19,612 bases of DNA. Source: Bacteroidales bacterium UBA6360 (GTDB lineage Bacteria; Bacteroidota; Bacteroidia; Bacteroidales; UBA932). Positions 16,701-19,612 of the stretch are shown piece by piece; the stretch's first letter is position 1; each line of letters opens with the position of its first letter. Made by a program: the position numbers and the translations under genes. The stretch spans positions 6,925-26,536 of the forward strand of contig DJRM01000058.1 of assembly GCA_002440085.1 (NCBI GenBank), in the 5' to 3' direction. Under the pieces are notes generated by a model. The model was not told where the DNA came from and made no database searches. It worked only from the letters and a program-made list of their open reading frames with translations.

Positions 16701-16781
16701 GTTCGGAAATATGAATGTCAGCCGAGGGAACTCCTCCGTCGGGAAATAATGCTCCGCGACCTGTCTTAAAAAGGGTGTCAT
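13758..16781 (-). CDS. addB: AddB-like PD-(D/E)XK nuclease with probable iron-sulfur cluster
   Basis: Partner subunit of the AddAB-type end-resection complex. The 1007-residue protein begins with a degenerate helicase-like domain: FIFPNRRS (24-31) stands where a Walker A would be and lacks the GKT, as in other AddB proteins. The C-terminal nuclease shows GFIDRLD (Asp857), VVDYK (Asp871, Lys873) and Gln916. Four cysteines, Cys696 (in NYLACPAKFYY), Cys996, Cys999 and Cys1005, form the C-x(n)-C-x2-C-x5-C pattern that binds a 4Fe-4S cluster in AddB. A Ser/Gly/Asp-rich insert lies at about 312-344, similar in character to one in the neighbouring AddA. I prefer ATG at 16781 to the TTG at 16790 that would add three residues. 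A TATCTTTG promoter element lies upstream. Nuclease family membership is certain; AddB assignment is likely. Confidence 0.87.
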   Translation of the reverse strand: MTPFLRQVAEHYFPTEEFPRLTFIFPNRRSSAFFRKHVCECSKEAGKAVLMPECLTINDFFASLTPVRTCGRITQIVRLYGCYKALYPGAEPLDEFICWGDVLLGDFNDVDKYLVEPRQLFTNVSDLKSIEDDFSYLTLAQREAIHSFLSHFRAESVPEGKDRSIKLNFLKIWNILLPLYESFNESLRKDGLAYEGMIYREVASLPEMVRDALGERRFVFVGLNALNECEKKLLRHLRNAGQAEFCWDWSSEWIRDPENRASFFMSVNVSEFPQAFRPDAEGLGTPEFNVVSVPSSIGQAKQLPYILNRLGLSQSSGSVSDGEDSALGSMATVAEGQNTAAHDLSTECAIVLPAEELLLPVLNSIPDDIRDINVTMGYPMKGSDLCVLMSALSTAQMNALVRNGKTYFYHRYVRGVLSNSIFRKIASDEDNAVCSAVLNGRRSYIAVSDFAASPLLSLFFTPLPENLAEASAATVRAFADYQKAVLSRVGALLVECGHSDLDTDFAKDYYKAVCLLGDMNLEIRPATYLRLLDQLLAPVSVPFNGEPLKGLQVMGPLETRALDFRNLIILSCNEGTFPRKSFSSSFIPPELRKGFGLPTYEYQDAVWAYYFYRMIQRSENVWMLFDSRTEDMKSGEESRYIKQLSYLFDAKIHRYVTSPVQEDEYDEPEIIKTQADLDKLRDFKFSATALQNYLACPAKFYYDKVLGLSDLAESVDNLDGGTLGTVFHAVMQWIYAKPGTAKEPVGRVDEAFIRKRLSKEFAPELRARIRLEICEAIKSVEVRGKDIVLCGVIEQYVRRTLEYDLELMKSRHVDHFTVLALEKNLPFEFEGTDFGDEASSVGAAQNHRKYAFKGFIDRLDTFDDGTVRVVDYKTGKVSEAEAKVMGEDGDDPAKASAIFDAIFAEDNRERPKIALQFFIYNLMLRLNPGGRALVGGRKIANAVYSVSGIFKDEYSEYSLPQEVIDRASSMLEDCLDGIFDIERNPTFRRTDDTKTCEYCDFKMICGR

Positions 16782-16831
16782 ATCATCCAAGTCTTTTCAT
16801 GTCTATATCAAAGGCGTTTTTCAAAACACCG

Positions 16832-16839
16832 CAAAGATA
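16832..16839 (-). promoter_or_regulatory. Possible -7 box for addB-addA
   Basis: TATCTTTG matches TAnnTTTG exactly, about 50 bases before the addB ATG. A TTTG lies upstream (16854-16857), but with a spacer of only 14 bases, shorter than the usual 19-20, so the -33 element is doubtful. Confidence 0.45.
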
Positions 16840-16916
16840 ATCCTCTCTTGTGCCAAACCGATTCACAAGCACAGGAAAAAAATACTTCGCAACGCAGAAA
16901 AGCGCCGAGAGGCTTC

Positions 16917-18047
16917 CTACAACTCATGCCGGGAAACCACCTCGTCCAACCACTCGGGCAGCAACTTGATGTGCCCCACACGCGAGGCCATGTCCTTAGG
17001 CGCGAACCAATATATTCCCAAGTCCTCGCACTTCTCCACAATCGACTTGTTCAGAGGCAGATAACTCACCAAAATAGCCTTAGAGTCCGTGCCCCCGTAA
17101 GTCTCCCGCACCCCATCAATCTTGAATATGTCCGCCGAAAACACCTCCCCGGACTTGCACTCGATAAGCAGCAGCCTCTGCCTGTCATTCACCATCAGGT
17201 CCACCTCATTCTTAACCGAATTCTTCTCCACATCATTGAAAATCACGTCCCTCCAGATGCCATGCCCAGACTCTCCGCCGCGCTCCCTGTCCCACTGAGC
17301 CACGACATCGGCGACAATAATCTCCCACCAGCGACCGATGAACATAATCTCGCAGCTACGCTTGCAGGCCGAGTCGAACAGCACTTCAGCACCTTTGTAA
17401 ATCGTGAGCGTTCCGTCCTCCGTCTCAATGTGATAGCCACTGTGAAGCTTTCCCGCGAAATATTTCCCGCGCTTGGGCTCAGGCAGTCCGCGAAACCACC
17501 TCTTCGCCTCCGTATAGACATCGAAGTGCCTCTCTATAAACTTCTTGGCGTAGTAGGCCGTGTTCACGTCAAGCGGCTTCATCTTCCCCACATCCTCGAA
17601 CTCCCGCACGCTGTTGCCGTAAAGCTTCATATACTCGGCATTGCTGATGGTCTGCGTCAGCGGATTCCGCCTATAGTCAAAAGTATCAATCCAATAGCCG
17701 TCCTGCGTAATGTAAATTCCCCTCTCGCCGAACTCCATCGCAACTTTTCCCGCCGCCATCGCCATAATCTTCGTTCCCTCCGAAAGGTTGTAGAGGAACT
17801 CGCAGTCACGGTTGGACTCCTGAATCTCACCGCACACGCGCATAATCCCCTCAACGTCGTAAGGTCCCACGACATATTCGTGAACCTCGATTTTTCGGGA
17901 TATGAGACGCAGCATGTCACGATACGTGCCTTTTGTTTCCTTCGTCGCCACGAGATGTATGACATCCGGAGCGAACTCCTTGATTCCGAGATATATGGAA
18001 TCCAAATCCTTGCCTACCGTGATTATCTGATGCCTTGGTTTTGTCAT
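16917..18047 (-). CDS. CARF-domain PD-(D/E)XK nuclease, DUF1887 / Card1-Can2-like
   Basis: A probable ligand-activated nuclease. Characterised relatives (Card1, Can2) bind cyclic tetra-adenylate made by type III CRISPR complexes and then cut single-stranded nucleic acid. The 376-residue length is close to theirs. The N-terminal CARF-like Rossmann domain (about 1-140) has ITVGKDLDSIYLGI (9-22) and the signature NLSEGTKIMAMAAG (87-100). The C-terminal nuclease shows FIGRWWE (236-242), NEVD (280-283) and IECK (Glu296, Lys298), so catalytic residues look intact. It starts at ATG 18047. It stands as a single gene between the rubrerythrin terminator and addB, and I see no clear promoter in its 56-base upstream gap. 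No CRISPR array, cas10 or other cas gene is in the window. Family assignment is strong; the ligand and target are inference. Confidence 0.87.
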   Translation of the reverse strand: MTKPRHQIITVGKDLDSIYLGIKEFAPDVIHLVATKETKGTYRDMLRLISRKIEVHEYVVGPYDVEGIMRVCGEIQESNRDCEFLYNLSEGTKIMAMAAGKVAMEFGERGIYITQDGYWIDTFDYRRNPLTQTISNAEYMKLYGNSVREFEDVGKMKPLDVNTAYYAKKFIERHFDVYTEAKRWFRGLPEPKRGKYFAGKLHSGYHIETEDGTLTIYKGAEVLFDSACKRSCEIMFIGRWWEIIVADVVAQWDRERGGESGHGIWRDVIFNDVEKNSVKNEVDLMVNDRQRLLLIECKSGEVFSADIFKIDGVRETYGGTDSKAILVSYLPLNKSIVEKCEDLGIYWFAPKDMASRVGHIKLLPEWLDEVVSRHEL

Positions 18048-18103
18048 GATGCGGTGTTATGTTTTCCGTTTATATAGTATACAAATTCCAGGATATGAAA
18101 AAT

Positions 18104-18132
18104 CCTCCGCGAGTACCAGCGACCCGCGGAGG
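18104..18132 (-). terminator. Rho-independent terminator of the rubrerythrin gene
   Basis: A perfect 8-bp GC-rich stem, CCTCCGCG (minus strand 18132-18125) with CGCGGAGG (18111-18104), around a 13-base loop. ATTTTTC follows in the direction of transcription. It lies 21 bases after the rubrerythrin stop and isolates that gene from the CARF nuclease. Confidence 0.85.
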
Positions 18133-18153
18133 ACAAAGTTAATAAAAGGGATT

Positions 18154-18708
18154 TTATTTCTGGAAATATTTCTTCCAGAGTCCCTGAAATCCCGCGCCGT
18201 GACGAGCCTCGTCACGTGCCATCTCATGAACGGTGTCGTGGATGGCGTCGAGGTTCTGCGCCTTGGCGAGCTTCGCGATGCGGAACTTGTCCTCGCACGC
18301 TCCCTGCTCGGCAAGCATTCTCTTCTGAATGTTGGTCTTCGTGTCCCACACGCACTCGCCGAGAAGTTCGGCGAACTTTGCGGCATGCTCGGCCTCCTCG
18401 AAGGCGTATCTCTTGAAGGCATCGGCAATCTCAGGATAGCCCTCCCTGTCGGCCTGACGGCTCATCGCGAGATACATTCCCACTTCGGAGCACTCTCCGG
18501 AGAAATGCGCGCGCAGCCCCTCAAGAATCTCCGGGTCTACGCCCTTTGCGACTCCGAGCTCGTGCTCGCATGCCCAACTAAGCGCGCCTTCCTCTTCCTT
18601 CACCTCAACGAACTTGTCTGACTTCGCGTGGCAAAGAGGGCACTCCGCAGGCGGTTCAGTTCCTTCATAAACATAACCGCACACCATACATCTGAATTTC
18701 TTTTTCAT
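18154..18708 (-). CDS. Rubrerythrin with N-terminal rubredoxin domain (reverse rubrerythrin type)
   Basis: A cytoplasmic diiron peroxidase that protects anaerobes from hydrogen peroxide. Proteins with this reversed layout act as NADH-linked peroxidases in clostridia. The 184-residue protein starts with a rubredoxin iron site, Cys7-x2-Cys10 and Cys23-x2-Cys26. A four-helix ferritin-like domain (about 55-180) follows, with EVGMYLAMSRQA (75-86), EEAEHAAKFAELLG (104-117) and EMARDEARH (162-170), which supply the Glu and His iron ligands. Domain order is opposite to classical rubrerythrin. It starts at ATG 18708, which overlaps the stop of a possible seven-residue upstream ORF. A strong promoter and a perfect palindrome lie upstream, and a terminator lies downstream, so it is a single-gene unit. 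The palindrome suggests control by a dimeric regulator, perhaps peroxide-responsive; this is inference. Confidence 0.95.
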   Translation of the reverse strand: MKKKFRCMVCGYVYEGTEPPAECPLCHAKSDKFVEVKEEEGALSWACEHELGVAKGVDPEILEGLRAHFSGECSEVGMYLAMSRQADREGYPEIADAFKRYAFEEAEHAAKFAELLGECVWDTKTNIQKRMLAEQGACEDKFRIAKLAKAQNLDAIHDTVHEMARDEARHGAGFQGLWKKYFQK

Positions 18709-18728
18709 AACTTTAATTCTTTAATCAT
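18705..18728 (-). other. Possible seven-residue upstream ORF overlapping the rubrerythrin start
   Basis: ATG at 18728 gives MIKELKL and stops at a TGA that overlaps the rubrerythrin ATG as ATGA. AAGAGG (18733-18738) lies four bases before this ATG, while the rubrerythrin ATG itself has only a weak AAAG. This could load ribosomes for rubrerythrin by coupling, or could be chance in an AT-rich leader. Confidence 0.3.
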
Positions 18729-18753
18729 TTAACCTCTTGTTTTTTACAAATAT

Positions 18754-18776
18754 CAAATTTGAATTATTCAAATTTG
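18754..18776. promoter_or_regulatory. Palindromic operator candidate in the rubrerythrin leader
   Basis: A perfect inverted repeat, arms caaatttgaa (18754-18763) and ttcaaatttg (18767-18776) with centre tta. It begins about six bases past the -7 box, at or just after the expected transcription start. A dimeric repressor bound here would block initiation. The regulator is unknown. Confidence 0.6.
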
Positions 18777-18781
18777 TTCAA

Positions 18782-18812
18782 CAAAGGTAAGAATTAAGTA
18801 CGACATAACAAA
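18782..18812 (-). promoter_or_regulatory. Bacteroidota-type promoter of the rubrerythrin gene
   Basis: The -7 box TACCTTTG (18782-18789) is an exact match to TAnnTTTG. A -33 TTTG (18809-18812) lies 19 bases upstream. It gives a leader of about 70 bases that contains the palindrome. Confidence 0.75.
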
Positions 18813-18878
18813 ATTTCCACACAAAAATTCTCAAAAAAGCATACGATACCGCAGAAAACTTCCTCTCGACACAAAAAT

Positions 18879-18902
18879 GCCCCGAAGTTTTAACCCCGGG
18901 GC
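18879..18902 (-). terminator. Rho-independent terminator of the rpmB-rpmG-DUF4295 operon
   Basis: GCCCCG pairs with CGGGGC, and the stem extends by two G-T pairs and one G-C pair around a TTAAAA loop. ATTTTTG follows on the minus strand. It lies about 80 bases after the DUF4295 stop. Confidence 0.75.
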
Positions 18903-18933
18903 CTATCCTCTGCTTCAAAATTTGGATAAAAGA

Positions 18934-18966
18934 GAGATTTCAAGACTCTTATAAGACCGAAATCTC
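18934..18966 (-). terminator. First hairpin after DUF4295, probable terminator or 3'-end stabiliser
   Basis: An 8-bp stem, GAGATTTC with GAAATCTC, encloses a second self-complementary stretch TCTTATAAGA. TCTTTT follows on the minus strand. It lies 18 bases after the DUF4295 stop and forms a tandem pair with the GC-rich terminator downstream. Confidence 0.55.
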
Positions 18967-18984
18967 CTTCTGAACAAATTTCAA

Positions 18985-19143
18985 TTATTTCTTAGCGAAA
19001 AATTCCTTAACCTCAGACTCCTCGACGAGAAGCTCGTTGAAAACGTAAGCGCCGGTCTTCGGAGACTTGTCCATACGGATGCACTTAACCATTTTCTTAC
19101 CGCCCTTACCGGCAGCGAAGGTTGCGACCGCTTTCTTTGCCAT
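18985..19143 (-). CDS. DUF4295 family protein (52 residues)
   Basis: A small basic protein conserved in Bacteroidota right after L33. The sequence starts MAKKAVATFAAGKGGKKMVK and contains MDKSPKTGAYVFNE, the family hallmark, and ends EFFAKK. The position in a ribosomal-protein operon and the high Lys content suggest a ribosome-associated role, but its function is unknown to me. It starts at ATG 19143 with GGAGG upstream in the 17-base gap after rpmG. Two hairpins end the transcript. Confidence 0.92.
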   Translation of the reverse strand: MAKKAVATFAAGKGGKKMVKCIRMDKSPKTGAYVFNELLVEESEVKEFFAKK

Positions 19144-19160
19144 AGTTTAATCCTCCTTCG

Positions 19161-19349
19161 TTATTTAATCTCACGGTGAAGCGTAACTTTCTTGAGGAAA
19201 GGATTGTACTTCATCCTCTCAAGACGCTGGGTCGTGTTCTTCTTGTTCTTTGTAGTAATGTATCTTGAGATACCCGGTACACCGCTCTCTCTCTGCTCAG
19301 TGCACTCAAGGATGACCTGCACCCTGTTACCTTTAGCTTTCTTTGCCAT
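19161..19349 (-). CDS. rpmG: Large-subunit ribosomal protein L33 (bL33)
   Basis: A 62-residue component of the 50S subunit near the tRNA exit site. The sequence MAKKAKGNRVQVILECTE, the block SRYITTKNKKNTTQRLE and the block MKYNPFLKKVTLHREIK are typical. Only one cysteine is present, so this is the zinc-free form lacking the paired CxxC motifs. It starts at ATG 19349, 12 bases after rpmB, in a three-gene operon with rpmB and DUF4295. Confidence 0.97.
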   Translation of the reverse strand: MAKKAKGNRVQVILECTEQRESGVPGISRYITTKNKKNTTQRLERMKYNPFLKKVTLHREIK

Positions 19350-19361
19350 AATTCAAAACGA

Positions 19362-19604
19362 TTAAACAAGGTTAATAAATCCTTTCTTCTGAGCTTCTCT
19401 GATAGTAGCGTCGAGGCCGTTCTTCTCGATGTGCCTCATACCCTTGCAGGACACCTTGAGGGTGATGAATCTCTGCTCTTCCTCTGACCAGAACTTCTTG
19501 GTCTTGAGGTTCAGGGCGAACACGCGCTTAGTGCGCAGCTTGGAGTGAGCGACATTGTTGCCGACCATTCTCTTTCTTCCTGTAACTTGACAAACCTTTG
19601 CCAT
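19362..19604 (-). CDS. rpmB: Large-subunit ribosomal protein L28 (bL28)
   Basis: An 80-residue component of the 50S subunit. MAKVCQVTGRKRMVGNNVAHS is the standard N-terminus (VTGKxxxxGNxVSHS pattern), followed by KRVFALNLKTKKFW and VSCKGMRHIEKNGLD. It starts at ATG 19604, eight bases from the window edge, so its promoter and ribosome binding site cannot be assessed. It is the first gene of the rpmB-rpmG-DUF4295 operon. Confidence 0.97.
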   Translation of the reverse strand: MAKVCQVTGRKRMVGNNVAHSKLRTKRVFALNLKTKKFWSEEEQRFITLKVSCKGMRHIEKNGLDATIREAQKKGFINLV

Positions 19605-19612
19605 TTTATATA

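Noticed and set aside
16881..16912. Possible terminator after the CARF nuclease gene (T-run on the minus strand)
   Set aside because: A T-run is present, but the preceding sequence forms only a poor stem.
16848..18077. Long open frame of 409 codons on the plus strand
   Set aside because: It lies antisense to the CARF nuclease, has no recognisable domain, and reflects the codon usage of the minus-strand gene.
16791..18153. CRISPR array next to the CARF nuclease
   Set aside because: No repeated units with regular spacers are seen in the gaps on either side of the gene.

Overview
The window comes from a member of the Bacteroidota, most likely the order Bacteroidales. Three things point there: DUF4290 and DUF4295, two families known mainly from that phylum; the rpmB-rpmG-DUF4295 cluster; and promoters that fit the Bacteroidota pattern TTTG-N19/20-TAnnTTTG. 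Base composition is near 50% GC except in hsdS, which is clearly AT-rich. Every gene I can support lies on the minus strand, so the biological order runs from the right end of the window to the left.

Right edge (18.1-19.6 kb): core ribosomal genes rpmB (L28), rpmG (L33) and a 52-residue DUF4295 protein, closed by two hairpins. Next is a rubrerythrin of the reversed type (rubredoxin domain first), with a well-formed promoter, a perfect 10-3-10 palindrome placed like an operator, and its own terminator.

Middle (2.9-18.0 kb): a block of nucleic-acid enzymes that looks like a genome-defence and DNA-processing island. In transcription order it holds (i) a lone CARF plus PD-(D/E)XK nuclease of the DUF1887 / Card1 / Can2 type, with no CRISPR array or cas gene in the window; (ii) an AddB-like and an AddA-like helicase-nuclease pair for resecting DNA ends; (iii) a complete type I restriction-modification operon in the order hsdM, DUF1016/YhcG-type PD-(D/E)XK nuclease, hsdS, hsdR. 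The fourth gene, DUF1016, is tightly coupled to hsdM. All its visible catalytic positions, and those of the other nucleases, are present, so the island looks functional.

Left edge (1-2.9 kb): core genes again, a DUF4290 protein followed by the N-terminal two thirds of an FtsK/SpoIIIE DNA translocase that runs off the window.

The most unusual signal is a set of four palindromes tied to the DUF1016 gene. Each is 25 nt long with 11-nt arms and a 3-nt centre, and each has outer bases of the form ATT(T/G)T...A(A/C)AAT. Two lie inside the gene in the same codon phase and encode similar peptides. The other two lie between its stop codon and hsdS. Three are perfect and one has a single mismatch. The second notable item is the CARF nuclease without any visible CRISPR partner.

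No tRNA, rRNA, CRISPR array, insertion sequence or integrase was seen. No gene-free stretch exceeds 300 bases.
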